Shown here: in pieces, positions 21,425-31,621 of the stretch | Layout of the letters: every line of letters begins with the position of its first letter | How positions within the stretch are numbered: the first letter of the stretch is position 1 | NCBI GenBank assembly: GCA_029204225.1 | Contig: CM055104.1 | Location: 52,758,294 to 52,822,293, forward strand | From: Diphasiastrum complanatum | Lineage: Eukaryota; Streptophyta; Lycopodiopsida; Lycopodiales; Lycopodiaceae | DNA length: 64,000 nucleotides | Reading direction: 5' to 3' | The notes under the pieces: generated by a model | What the model was told of the DNA's origin: nothing | The model's database searches: none | The model's input: only the letters and a program-made list of their open reading frames with translations | Translations under genes and position numbers: made by a program

Positions 21425-22231
21425 TGTTGGGGGTATTCCCAAAAAGTGTAAATAAATAAAATCCTCCAATAAAATGTGTTGCGAGGGCATGGCATCCTGC
21501 GTGTATAAGCCCATGGCCCAATGAGCACGCAATTGAAGTTGTAAATAAAATAAACTTGACTTGGGCCTTGTAATTAAAATAAAACTAGAGGCCCAATGTC
21601 ATTTTTAAACTTAGAGATCACTTTTTAGATTTGGGTCCAAATTGGGACTCACATGAATCTTTTGTGATTTCTAATGTACTTTTTGTGGACCCTTGGATCA
21701 AGTTGGGTCCAAGATGAATGATTAGGATCATTGTGAATATTAGCCAATAAGATTGAGGGGCAAGGGCCTTCCCCATTTTATAGAAAGGCACCATTTGTAC
21801 ACTATTTCCATGCCTAATGAGAAGGAGGAAACTCTACCATTTTTGGAAGAGAAGCATCCTCATTTGCTATTCACTACTTGCTATTGCTCTTGGTTGTGTT
21901 TTCTATTGCTTTCTATTTCCATGTTTTATTGTTTGCCATAGTGAATGTTTTTCCATTAGCAAGCATAAGGAGCATTTGAGCTAACCTCCACTCTCACTCT
22001 CTTTCTCTCTCTTTCTCTTCTCTTCTCAATCTCTTCTTCTCCATCCCTTCCCTTCAACCAAAACTATGATGAATGTTAGTGTAGAGGAGTAGTATAGTGG
22101 TGAGTAGAATCAAGGGAGAAAGTAGGAAATTAATTAAAAGTAGCATCTATGCATAGTTAGGCACCTATCTAGTGATCTAACCTTTGTTGACAGGCGGAAG
22201 GGCTATACTACGAAAGATCCTCAACACTACA
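21425..22231 (+). repeat. GYP-B 3' LTR
   Basis: 807 bp, TGTTGGGGG...CACTACA, followed by ATCAC (22232-22236). No convincing polypurine tract precedes it: the bases before 21425 read GGCCGTGGGTCC and appear to be coding. Confidence 0.93.
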
Positions 22232-22236
22232 ATCAC

Positions 22237-23670
22237 TAAAAAGATTAGATCCAATCTCCTATTGGACTCATCAAATACCAATGACTCTTTCTTTTGAAAG
22301 TTGAAATGGATATAAAAAAGATTTGACACCTAGATTTTCCTTTTCACTTGACTAGTTCTCTCAACACTTGAGATTCTTGAACAAAAGATGGGTTTTGTTT
22401 CTAATACATAAAAATCAAACTTAATCACTTCTTTTGGACTCACTCTTGACCCAAATAATCTCACACTTGAGATTTAGAATGAATTCGATTTGATTTGGCA
22501 ACAAACTATACCACCAATTTTTCACAAAGCTTAAAAAATTAGACAACTAGAGATTCAAAAAGATCTCAACCATGCATGAATACTCAAATATGGACTCCTC
22601 CTCATTCTAGACATCAAATGGGATCACAAATTAACTCTCACACTTCACAAAGAAAGTTGAATAGAACTAATTTGAGTTTCATACATACTAAGTCAATTTT
22701 TGCTCATTCAATCACTCCTATTGGATTTCACCAATTACTCTACTTTTTAAGACTTAGAATGAAATTCAAAATCAAAAGTTGTGATTTTTCTCACTAAGAT
22801 ATTGTGCTTTAAGGAGCTAATGCCACTTAGAAAGATTTGATCACCTAGGAGAATACAAATTCTCCACCAATAACAACACAAAATGAGCTTCTAGATCTTG
22901 CCCTCTACAAAGGAAGGAACTCTTAGAAAATTGGATCTCTCTCTACACATTTGCCATAGACACCTTAATGACTCTTTTCAAACCTTACAATCACTCAAAC
23001 AAATTGAGTAGGGTTGAACAATGTGACTTGGATTTCAATCTCTTTTCTAGAACTCTCAGTTTAAGCCAATCTATGTCAAATTCTGCAAAAGATTTGCACA
23101 GATGCTCTATATGCACTAGAAACTCTCAAAGGTTTCACTTGGAGGACAGATCCAAGGATGTTTTCTAGCAAATTGATGCTTCTAATCTTGAACAAATCTA
23201 AAGTGATGGTACAATGGATTTCATCCTCGCACCTTGCATATCACTCCTTAATCTATGATTTTTGGCAAAATCACTCTCAACTCCAACATGCACTCAAAAA
23301 ATCAGAGATGATCAATTAATGCACCTAATTCAAGCTTCAAATTTAATTTCTTGGCTGATCTAACTCAAGAACTAATCAAGGGATTAGATTCACTATAGAA
23401 AATGCTTGATTTTGCACCAAAAGTCACTCAAATTGGGTATGTGAGTCAAATTCTACAAATTTTTGAAATTTCTTAGTCAAAACCGGAGCTGTACGGCCTC
23501 ACACGTGCGAAAAGAGTTCCTACAGCCCACAACAAGATCTGGACCAGAAATTTTGAGGATAGCTATCAAGTCCAACTTGCTACACAAAATTTGACTAGTT
23601 TCCAAAAAACTGCTAATTTTGGCTTTGATTTGGATTAACCCTATCAATTTCAACAAAACCTCTTGTACTT
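22237..23670 (-). other. NON-1 copy 1 leader, right part
   Basis: The untranslated leader between primer site and coding body, continued at 8889-9014 on the other side of GYP-B. It matches 40085-41526 (copy 2) and, inverted, 63197-64000 (copy 3). It holds only short frames that are not shared in phase. One CACACGTG motif occurs near 23500. Confidence 0.8.
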
Positions 23671-23683
23671 GGCTCTGATACCA
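23671..23683 (-). promoter_or_regulatory. NON-1 copy 1 primer binding site, initiator tRNA-Met type
   Basis: TGGTATCAGAGCC in sense, directly after the LTR end at 23684. Confidence 0.92.
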
Positions 23684-24514
23684 TGTGCAAAAAGTACAAA
23701 AAGGACCAAGAGTGGATCCTAATCTAATCCTCAAGAGGGATTGGTAGTCAGATTACTTGATCTATCAATCTACTTGAGATTAAGATCAATCTAGAGCAAT
23801 TCTAGACACAAAATCCTAACAAGAACAATCATTAATTGAAGGTAGGTCTACTTTCTGGTTTCACACGTGTGAAACACTGTCTGAGTACGGACTCCAACCT
23901 GAAAATCAAGTACACATTGATAGAACCTCAAAACAATCAAAACAAATGTAGAGAGATGGAGAGAATCACTCAAAATTGCTTCCAAAACCAAGATTGGTGT
24001 CTCACTTTGATTATGGCCAAATGTGGCTCTATATATACAATAAGTGAGAGCTCGTGGTACTGATCATCCCTTTGATCCCACATGTGTGAAGGTGCTTTGT
24101 CATATGATGATTCATCATGCAAAACTGACACTTGGACAAAACCTTCTATTTTGAGCACTTTTGGTCCATTTTCCTTCTATATGGAGATCTACTTGGAAAT
24201 CTTCTAGAAGTCAAAATTTGCCTACTTCAGCTTATTCCACACGTGTGAGCTGTCCTCTACACATGGGGTATGAAACCTATCTAAGGATGTGGCTCATGCA
24301 ATCAATAGATTGATGCCATGTGTCATATGTCTAGAAAACTAGTTTTTGGCCATTTTAGCCACTAGAACTTGAATTAAATCATATGTACAACATATATGAT
24401 TATGGTACATGACAAGTACACTAGTTTCACATGTGGGAACAGGCTCCACACATGTGTGTTTATCTGTATACAAAATTTTTGGCCTCTACAAAGCTTATTT
24501 TTGCATTTTTCACA
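23684..24514 (-). repeat. NON-1 copy 1, 5' LTR
   Basis: 831 bp pair of the LTR at 6005-6836, followed by the duplicated TTATT. It carries the same palindromes (23861-23876 region, 24240, 24430, 24450) and TATATATA box. Confidence 0.93.
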
Positions 24515-24950
24515 TTATTCCCCTAGGTAGATGGCACCGAGGAGATGCCTACAACAACAAGCAAGGAGCTACATGAATGGAGGGAGAAGAATGACAAGTC
24601 AGTAGAATTGCTATCGTCATCCTTCGAGGATAGACCGACTCTTGACCTGTCTACACTATCTAAAGAAAAAGAGATGTGGGATACACTACTCACAAGATTT
24701 CAGACGAAATCACATAGTCAGATAATGATGCTTGAGGATCAGCTGACAAACCTGCAGTGGGATGACAAAGATCTCATTTCTTTTGTTAGGAAGATGAAGG
24801 ATCTATTCCTTTCACTACACAATTTTGGAACAGAAAATGCAGTGTCAGCAGAGAAGCAGCTCACTTATCTGTTGAGAACCTTACCAGGATCCTTCTAGAC
24901 AACCAGAACACTGCTAGCAAAGGATCCTACAATGACACTCAAAAAGACAA
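24515..24950 (+). pseudogene. COP-A gag, 3' part, truncated
   Basis: Continuation of the frame split at 6004: an in-frame TAG at about 24524, VDGTEEMPTTTSKELHEW, then KEKEMWDTLLTRFQTKSHSQ, LTNLQWDDKDLISFVRKMKD and LLRTLPGSF, ending with TAG at 24896. This is the UBN2-type Gag core of copia elements. After about 24950 the sequence switches to the opposite-strand gag of COP-B, so nucleocapsid and pol are lost. Confidence 0.8.
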
Positions 24951-24953
24951 TTG

Positions 24954-25376
24954 TCAAAATTTGATAAGAAGTCGAGGCTCGAGAGCACCTTGCAGTATGT
25001 GATTGGCAATAGTTGCACCATCATCCATCCGCAATGTATGCAACTTCGTCTTCAGAAATAGTATTCGAGATGTATTTGTTGTTTCAAACAATGCCTTCAA
25101 TGTATCCCACATTTTTTTTGGTCCTTCTAAATCTGAAATATACGGAATAATTGCATCTCTAACTGATAAGGTGATGACATTTCGGGCTTTTCGTTTTCTC
25201 CTATCAAATGCTCGTTGATCTTCTTCAATCACTGACCTTGTCTCTTCACCTGTCACGATCTCCCACAGCTCCTTTTCCATCAAAATGTTCTTCAGTTTGA
25301 ATTTCCAAACTGCATAGTTGCCGGCACCTTCCAATTTGCTTGACTCATTAAGGACACTCTCGCTTAGAGTTGCCAT
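24954..25376 (-). CDS. COP-B copia gag, N-terminal part
   Basis: 140 codons from ATG 25376: MATLSESVLNESSKLEGAGN, YAVWKFKLKNILMEKELWEI, FDRRKRKARNVITLSVRDAI, KKMWDTLKALFETTNTSRIL, LHTLRMDDGATIANHI. It is a DUF4219/UBN2-type Gag. The frame is cut soon after this, at the join with COP-A, so only the 5' end of the element remains. A LTR and tRNA-Met primer site lie upstream on the same strand. It is open but truncated, hence certainly non-functional as a full Gag. Confidence 0.75.
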   Translation of the reverse strand: MATLSESVLNESSKLEGAGNYAVWKFKLKNILMEKELWEIVTGEETRSVIEEDQRAFDRRKRKARNVITLSVRDAIIPYISDLEGPKKMWDTLKALFETTNTSRILFLKTKLHTLRMDDGATIANHILQGALEPRLLIKF

Positions 25377-26327
25377 TACTGGATAGATGAGTCTGGTTCA
25401 CAAAATTTATCACACCACAAAACTGTAAATTTTTGGTTGGACACCTGATATCGGTACGACACACAAGTGCACGACTACTCGGGATTCTTTTTAGCTCGCA
25501 TGCGTGGATCTAATATTGGTACAGATATGTGATATCGGTATGACGCGTGGATGGATGACTGCTCTAGATTTTTTTTTACCTCTGGTGCATCGTTCCATAT
25601 TGGTACTGATATATATGTGATATCGGTATGACACGCGGATGTACGACTGCTCTTGGTTTTCTGTACCTCTGGTGCGTCGATCCGATATTGGTACAGACAA
25701 GATGAAAAGTAGAGAGAATATAAGAACTTTCAGAGAGAATATTCTAGATTCCCCACTTCGGCGCGGCGGCGCCGCCTTCTCTTTGCAAAGATTTTGAAAT
25801 GTGTGATCGTTCAAAAGACAGAGATCAGTAATGTGAAAGTATGAAGCTTCCTAACCTCGAATGACAGTACTAGACACTATCTAGTGTGATTTGTGGTACT
25901 CCAAACAGACAAATGAGAGATTTCTTGGCAAACCTCTCACACAAATAGCACTTTCCACAACAACTAGGAAGTATTGTAAGAATCTCCCCCACTCAACAGA
26001 TTTTCAATTTGTCTGATGCTGCCCTGGCCTTTTGGATGCCTCCGAGACTGTGCTTTTCACAACAACTAGGAAGTATTGTAAAAATCTCCCCACTCAACAG
26101 ATTTTCAACTTGTTTGATGCTTCTATGGCCTTTCTGATGTCTTTAAGACTGTGTCTTCATTCCCCACTAATGATTCTGAGCTCCAAACCTACAAAATACA
26201 CCAAAGAAGGATTTCTTCTAGCCATTTTTATCTCTCCAAGATTTCACTTCCCGTGAAGGACTTTCTCACTTCATTGTAGAGCCTGTGACAAGCTGTATCC
26301 ACTGATTAGGCATGTAGGACTATTGCT
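25377..26327 (-). other. COP-B leader with two sets of tandem repeats
   Basis: Non-coding. At about 25440-25700 a unit of roughly 95-100 bp recurs three times, each with GATATCGGTA(C/T)GAC and a TCTAATATTGGTACAGA-like sequence. At 25956-26157 a 102-bp unit starting CACAACAACTAGGAAGTATTG is repeated (second copy from 26058). Both lie between primer site and gag. Confidence 0.8.
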
Positions 26328-26339
26328 GCTCTGATACCA
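26328..26339 (-). promoter_or_regulatory. COP-B primer binding site, initiator tRNA-Met type
   Basis: TGGTATCAGAGC in sense, directly beside the LTR at 26340. Confidence 0.88.
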
Positions 26340-26602
26340 TGTCAAGAATTAGATATGCAACATCAAGCATTCACCATAAGCAATCACCACAAGAAGGCGG
26401 AAGAAGAACAAGCATTGTCACTTTATCACACTAACTCATACAGAATGTAAAATGTACAAATAAACCCTGAACCCCTGATAGAGAGAGAAAACCTACGAGT
26501 AGACTAATAGACTAGCCTACGGCTAATGATAGCTGGTCACTGCTGTCAACATTAATGTACCTTGTAAACAGTAACAATGAAGTTTATCATTGATTTCTAA
26601 CA
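26340..26602 (-). repeat. COP-B 5' LTR
   Basis: About 263 bp. In sense it starts TGTTAGAAATC and ends TTCTTGACA next to the primer site, giving TG...CA ends. No second copy is present in the window, so borders rest on the ends alone. Confidence 0.6.
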
Positions 26603-28349
26603 CTTCCAACTTTAGAGCTATCCAACTTTTCAAGTTTCAAAGTTTCAAAGTTCATAATTAAGTCTTCATGTTGTGGTCTAGGCTTCAAGTAAGTTGAAAT
26701 CTCTTGTAGGGCTAGTGACAGGATCCATCTAGATTTAGCGTCGAAGAGTGAATGGTTTGTTTGAAATCTAAATGAGAAATGTAAATAGGACAATCTTACA
26801 CATATTTTACTTGGAATTTAATGTTGAAATTTTAAAAATTAAATTTGCATGAAAATCCTATCCTCTACAAAATCTACAAAATACTTTTTGAAAGGCAAGT
26901 TCTATGTCAGGCCCTCACATGATGGGCGTGACCATTGTGAAAGAAGTCATGAAAATAAACCATGAAGGGCAACCTTGATCTTCAAATTTCAACAATGGAT
27001 ATAAGTAATATTTGTGTTCACACATAGTCATTATATTTACTTACTTGTATTAAGAGGATGAGGTGAGAGCTGCTTGGAGTGTTGAAAATGAAAAATCATC
27101 TATCTTGACTTTAGGCTTCCTACAAAGTTTTTTCTATGCAAGTTTGTTGTTTCATAATGTAAATGCCAAATTTGGCCTAGAAGGAACTCGAGCTATATGG
27201 GTTTCTCAAGTCTAGTTGGTAGAATACAACTTGCATATAGATTGTAGACTTAGAAATGTCATTAATATGCTTTTAGAAACTCGTGCCATATCACATGCAA
27301 TGGTTGTAAGTGATCCATGGTGACATGCATGATGATTTGTACAATTCTAGTTAGAAAAATGACACTTGGTAAAAGTAGGTAGAAATGCATGCATGAGATG
27401 TGACAAATGTCACTAATACTTTAGTTTTCACTCATAGAAGTGGATGGAAGGTGGATGGATGTGGTTCTACCTCGAGCTACCTCAAACTCCATAAATATGT
27501 GTAGCCATTCTCCGTGTAACTTGAAGACATTCTTCAAGAATATTTGTGTGGCGCAGACAAACAAGTATCACAATTGGTTACAGTTCATCTCAGAGTGTAT
27601 TCGCTCAATTGGTAAGAAGTAATGTTGTAAGAGATGGCAGAGGAAAGGAATGCTCAAGCTTATAGAAATTGGCTCTCTTCTCTCTATTGATACTCAAATC
27701 TGTGCATCTATTGGGGCATCGATTGGGAACAACTACATAACTCTTTGGAGTGTTGCTCTATAACATTGCGCACTCTTAATTACAATGTATTTACAAGATG
27801 CAAATAGGCCTTTACATGAATTTAGGCTCTATAGCATATTTACATGTACAAAAATTCAAAATTTTACATCATATAACAATTCCATAGGATAATGTGGAAT
27901 CATAGGCCTCCACAATAGGAGAGGATGTAGCTCGTGGTACTACTAGCATGCAACCACATTAGCCACCTCAAAGAGTGTAATCTACCAAAATATTGACACC
28001 TAACAACTTGCATGCAAAGATTGCACCTACTTTCTACAAATGTCAATTTCTCAACTAGATATGTACAATTCTACATGCATGTGTCCATTACTGCTTTTGC
28101 ATGCTTTTCATGTCACAATGGAAACTTGGGACACAATGCTCTTGAACTACCTCGGGTTCCTACTAGCCCAAATTTGGCCATTTCTATGTCTAAATCTACA
28201 TGCATGTCATATTTGACCAATCTAGACATTGTGAATATCACAAATAACAATTAGATTTAAATGCATGAGACATAACTCGAGTTTCTACATGGTAGAGAAT
28301 GATATTTACAACTTGTAAATGTACATGTATGATGAAAAACTTCATCAAC
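26603..28349. other. Unassigned stretch between COP-B and COP-C
   Basis: No protein domain was recognised. The interval 27083-27511 is duplicated at 32579-33042. The rest is AT-rich with many ACATGCATG-like motifs (27340-27400, 28070-28210). It may contain the lost 3' end of COP-C, but no LTR match was found. Confidence 0.5.
27083..27511. repeat. Segment duplicated at 32579-33042 (direct)
   Basis: Both copies start TGTTGAAAATGAAAAATCAT and end near AGCCATTCT / AGACATTCT. This copy lacks about 30 bases present near 32832-32861; the gap is flanked by GACATG/ACATGC, suggesting a deletion at short repeats. Confidence 0.9.
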
Positions 28350-28910
28350 CCCTACAGTCAAGTTGAATGGCTTTTTATTCTTCACAAGCTTAGCATACCA
28401 ACTCCTTGGTGCTTGCTTAAGACCATACAAACTCTTTGTAGAAAATAAACATGATTAGGCTTGCCATATGAGATGTAGCCCTTGGGTTGCTCCATGTACA
28501 CTTCCTTCTCAAGACCACCATTCTAGAATGCATTAGTGATGTCCATTTGCCATAGATCCCAACCAAAAAGAGTAGCAAGAGATATGATGACCTGAATGTT
28601 TACCATCTTTGCCATGGGTGAAAAGGTCTCATCATAGTCAATACCATGTTCTTGTGCATATCATTTAGCCACCAACCTTGCCTTGTGTTTGCTGATTGAT
28701 CCATCTTGGTTTGTCTTCACCTTGAAGATCCACTTCTTGTCCTTAGGAAGTTCCACAACCTCCATGTGTTGTTCTTCATAAGAGCTTGGTACTCAAGATC
28801 CATTGCTTGGATCCACTCCTCTTTTTGCCTTGCCTCATCTACACATGTAGGTTCATCCAAAGAGGTTAGGAAAGCATAGTCTGTTCCACTGTCCTTGGCT
28901 TTTGACTTGA
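28350..28910 (-). pseudogene. COP-C reverse transcriptase fragment
   Basis: Minus-strand reading, with frameshifts: EWIQAMDLEYQALMKNNTW, VVELPKDKKWIFKVKTNQDG, HKARLVAK, AQEHGIDYDETFSPMAKM, WDLWQMDITNAF, LEKEVYMEQPKGYISYGKPN. This is the N-terminal two thirds of a copia RT (RVT_2). The region with the YVDD motif and RNase H is absent. Stops occur near 28640 and 28525. It lies downstream of integrase in the same orientation, as expected for copia. Confidence 0.8.
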
Positions 28911-28989
28911 TGAAGGCCCTTCATTATCAACATCCAAAGTACCATCAACTATGTCATCAACATCAAGAATGTTAGATCCTACCACAACA

Positions 28990-29400
28990 TCTCCACTTGA
29001 AGAATTGGAATATTTCCCTCATAAAAAGTGACATCTCTTCCAATGGCCACTTTATTAGCGGAAGGAATGTAAACCTTGTAAGATTTGCTCACCTCACTAT
29101 ATCCAACAAATATACATTTTCTTGAAGATGGATCTTCCTTTGTCCTATCATCAAGAGTTATGTTGATATAGCAAGTACATCCAAAAGTGTTGAAATGATC
29201 ACTTTATTAGTAGAAGGAATGTAAACCTTGTAAGCTTTGCTCACCTCACTATATCCGACATTAAATGTACTCTTTCTTGAAGATGGATCTTCCTTTGTCC
29301 TATCATCAAGAGTTATGTTGATATAGCAAGTACATCCAAAAGTTTTGAAAAACTTGACACTCATCTTTCTACCAAACAACATCTAAAGTTTGATCCCGAA
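28990..29400 (-). pseudogene. COP-C integrase C-terminal part with internal duplication
   Basis: Reads VKFFKTFGCTCYINITLDDR, TKEDPSSRKSTF, VGYSEVSKAYKVYIPS, the copia region after the integrase core. A segment of about 150 bp is repeated in tandem: ACTTTATTAG starts at 29049 and again at 29201. Both units encode the GYSEVSKAYKVYIP stretch, so the duplication breaks the protein. Confidence 0.8.
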
Positions 29401-30060
29401 ATAGTTTAGGAATATTTGCACCTAACCTCATGGCTTTAGCACCTTCACATAAGGTTCTATTCTTCCTCTTAGCCACTCCATTTTTTTTTTTGTGTCCTTG
29501 GGCTTGTGTACTCCCTCTTGATCCCATGCTCATCACAAAAGGCCTTGAACTTGGTAGAAATATACTCACCACCATTGTCACTCCTCAAGCACTTGATTTT
29601 GGTAGATAATTGGACCTCCTTTGCAATATTTAACTTGACAAAGACATCATCATGGAGATCAAGATCATAAGATGTGAAACAATGATGATTATCAAGATTA
29701 TGCTTTCTAGCTTGAGTAGTCCACATACAATGAACTATATCCATGATGGATCTAATCTTGATATCAAAGACTATCTTGATCTTTTTTAGGCTAGTTACTC
29801 TCTCAAGGATGTAAGTGTCCACTTTGGATGCTTCACTTAATCTCAAGAGGAGTTTACAATTTGTCTCAGAACATGTGAAAACATGATTTTCAAAAAAGTG
29901 CATACCAAGCTCAATCTTGTTCTTACTAGAACCAAGAGCATACTTTTGACAATACAATATCTTGCTTTCAAAAAGTATTGGAAACATATATAAGTCAATA
30001 ATGACAAGAAACATGTCCATACCATAAGCATCATACAAAACTAGTATAGCTTTTCTTTAA
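29369..30060 (-). pseudogene. COP-C integrase core joined to a NON-1-like module
   Basis: In sense, residues homologous to the NON-1 module come first (VIIDLYMFPILFESKILYCQ, CKLLLRLSEASKVDTYI, HNLDNHHCF). They run into copia integrase: AKEVQLSTKIKCLRSDNGGE, YISTKFKAFCDEHGIKREYT, then in another frame NGVAKRKNRTLCEGAKAMRL. The Asp of SDNGGEY is kept; where copia integrases have the catalytic Glu (NGVAERKNRT) this copy has Lys. The module sits where the first part of the catalytic core should be. Either the copia captured the module or two elements recombined. Confidence 0.65.
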
Positions 30061-30893
30061 CTTTGAGATCCAAAAAATTCAATGAAGCAAGATATCATAT
30101 CAAGCAAAGGAAGAGAAGCATATATGAATGTGTTGTAGTAGGTACAACATGAAAGATGCCCCTCTTTGCCATGTAAGGTGATCCATAAAGACTCAGCCAT
30201 GCATCTTGAAGATCTTCTTGAAATCATATGAAGAAGAAACTCCTCCTCACACCTTGGCCCCATCATAACTTGAATACCTTCAAAAAAGATAACTTGTGAT
30301 GCTTCTTGAGAAGCCTTGATCTCGGCCACTTCCAAGATTGAATCTTCATGCAATATGACATCTCTATTCACGATCATATTTGAAATAGAGAGTGTAAAGA
30401 CAATAAAGGCCTCCTTGATGGATGAGTATCCAATCATGATCCATGAGCTTGGATCATCCTTCCTCCTTGTTTCCAAGGGAATATGTGCAAAGCAAGAACT
30501 ACCAAGTTCACTAAGGTGATCAACCTTAGGCTTCATCTTGAATAAAACTTCATATGGTGCTATTCCTTCAAGAGCTCCAATACTCCTCAAAGCTTTGATC
30601 TTCAATGAGAATTTCTTCTCAACATATGCTTTGAATAATAAGGAATAATCATACACAATAATACTGGAAGAGAGAATATATGTGCATCTTGTGTGATCAT
30701 CCTCCTTTGAAATATTGGACATATAAGAAACATCAAGAGAGTTTAAATAGCTCTTCTGTGACAAAAGAAATCTGACTGGTTGTAGTAGCATGTGCTTGCT
30801 ATTGGAATTGCTTCTTCCTTTCGTTGTTGTACTTCGGTAGTCTTTGATTTCATGGCTAGTTTTCTTACAGTATCTGCAGAATAGTTTTTGCAC
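30057..30893 (-). pseudogene. COP-C knuckle, integrase remnant and start of NON-1-like module
   Basis: 278 codons. A knuckle CRYCKKTSHEIKDY (last Cys replaced by Tyr) lies at residues 6-19. Fragments of copia integrase follow: YDYSLLFKAYVEKKFSLKIK, APYEVLFKMKPKVDHL, CFAHIPLETRRKDDPSSWIM, IGYSSIKEAFIVFTLS, MIVNRDVILHEDS. The catalytic core is missing. The end (SRRSSRCMAESLWITLHGKE then the CFIEFFGSQS part) matches the linker and module start of the NON-1 519-residue protein. It is open but clearly a composite remnant. Confidence 0.65.
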
Positions 30894-30925
30894 TAGTTGG
30901 AATGATCCAGAGTCTGAATTTGATT

Positions 30926-31621
30926 CTAACCAAAATTTGGTCTAGACTGCATATTGCTCTTCTTGTCTAGATAAGCTGACTTTGTAGATTTTTTTGATCT
31001 GAACTTCTGATTGTTTGAATATAGAGCTTGAGGATCTGATCCTGAGCCTGAGGTTGATGAAGTTCTTTTGATCTTCTCTTGTAGAAGCATAGAAATTACT
31101 CTTGATCGAGTGAAATGTTCCCGGGTTGAAATTGCCATAACCCAATTTTTGTAGGCTTCAGGTAGACTTGATAATAGAGTCATAATAACATCAAAATCTT
31201 CTATGGTTGAGCCAGTTGCACTCATCTGCTCCATAAAATTTTTGAAAGTGTTGAGATGACTCGAAATACTATCTGCATCAAACATTCTCAAGAATTTCTT
31301 CCTCAAATAAAGTTTGGAGGTGAGATCCCTGATATCGTAGAGACTTGCTAGGATGTCCCATGCATACTTAGCAGTCTGAACAGCACACATATGGATGATT
31401 TGGGTATCCTTGATATTGAGAGTGATCATGGCAAATGCCTTGCCATCTCTCAATCTCCATTTGGTGATGATGGCTGCATCACCTACTGGTTTGAGTTTTG
31501 TGCCATCGACAATGTCCCACAGTTCTTTGGCTAGTAGTATGACCTTCATCTTGAACTTCCAAAGATGGTAGCTATCTCCATCGAGTTTGTCGGTTAGAGA
31601 AGAACTAGAAGATGGATCCAT
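30926..31621 (-). CDS. COP-C copia gag
   Basis: 231 codons from ATG 31621: MDPSSSSSLTDKLDGDSYHL, WKFKMKVILLAKELWDIVDG, WRLRDGKAFAMITLNIKDTQ, YAWDILASLYDIRDLTSKLY, LRMFDADSISSHLNTFKNFM, TLLSSLPEAYKNWVMAIS. This is a full UBN2-type Gag core with a basic C-terminal tail (TSSTSGSGSDPQ, RSKKSTKSAYLDKKS). It forms the virus-like particle shell of copia elements. The frame is open, but the knuckle after it is in a different frame and pol is disrupted. Primer site and LTR lie upstream. Confidence 0.8.
   Translation of the reverse strand: MDPSSSSSLTDKLDGDSYHLWKFKMKVILLAKELWDIVDGTKLKPVGDAAIITKWRLRDGKAFAMITLNIKDTQIIHMCAVQTAKYAWDILASLYDIRDLTSKLYLRKKFLRMFDADSISSHLNTFKNFMEQMSATGSTIEDFDVIMTLLSSLPEAYKNWVMAISTREHFTRSRVISMLLQEKIKRTSSTSGSGSDPQALYSNNQKFRSKKSTKSAYLDKKSNMQSRPNFG

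Larger units (their letters stand above)
9015..22231 (+). mobile_element. GYP-B: full-length Ty3/gypsy retrotransposon, 13.2 kb, nested in NON-1
   Basis: Plus-strand element flanked by a perfect 5-bp duplication ATCAC (9010-9014 and 22232-22236). The unoccupied site is visible in NON-1 copy 2 near 40063-40090. Order: LTR, tRNA-Asp primer site, repeat-rich leader, gag, protease, linker, RT, RNase H, integrase, spacer, post-integrase frame, LTR. This domain order (RT before integrase) defines Ty3/gypsy. The DGGS protease motif and the extra 3' frame point to the Tat/Athila branch, which is an inference. Over 9301-9549 and 21715-21963 the LTRs differ at 5 of 249 bases. Several stops and frameshifts make it non-autonomous now. 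Confidence 0.93.
6005..24514 (-). mobile_element. NON-1 copy 1: non-autonomous LTR retrotransposon, split by GYP-B
   Basis: Minus-strand LTR element bounded by TTATT at 6000-6004 and 24515-24519, a perfect 5-bp target duplication. It has the 3' LTR at 6005-6836, polypurine tract 6837-6845, coding body 6931-8888, leader 8889-9014 plus 22237-23670, tRNA-Met primer site 23671-23683 and 5' LTR 23684-24514. The 13.2-kb GYP-B element sits in the leader. No reverse transcriptase, RNase H or integrase was found in the body, so mobilisation in trans by a copia element is inferred. Comparing the two LTRs over 6005-6231 and 23684-23910 gives 9 differences in 227 aligned bases. Other copies are at 37025-42930 and 62374-64000. 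Confidence 0.9.

Noticed and set aside
25956-26157. CRISPR-like spaced repeats
   Set aside because: Only two long diverged units and a eukaryotic context; a simple tandem duplication.
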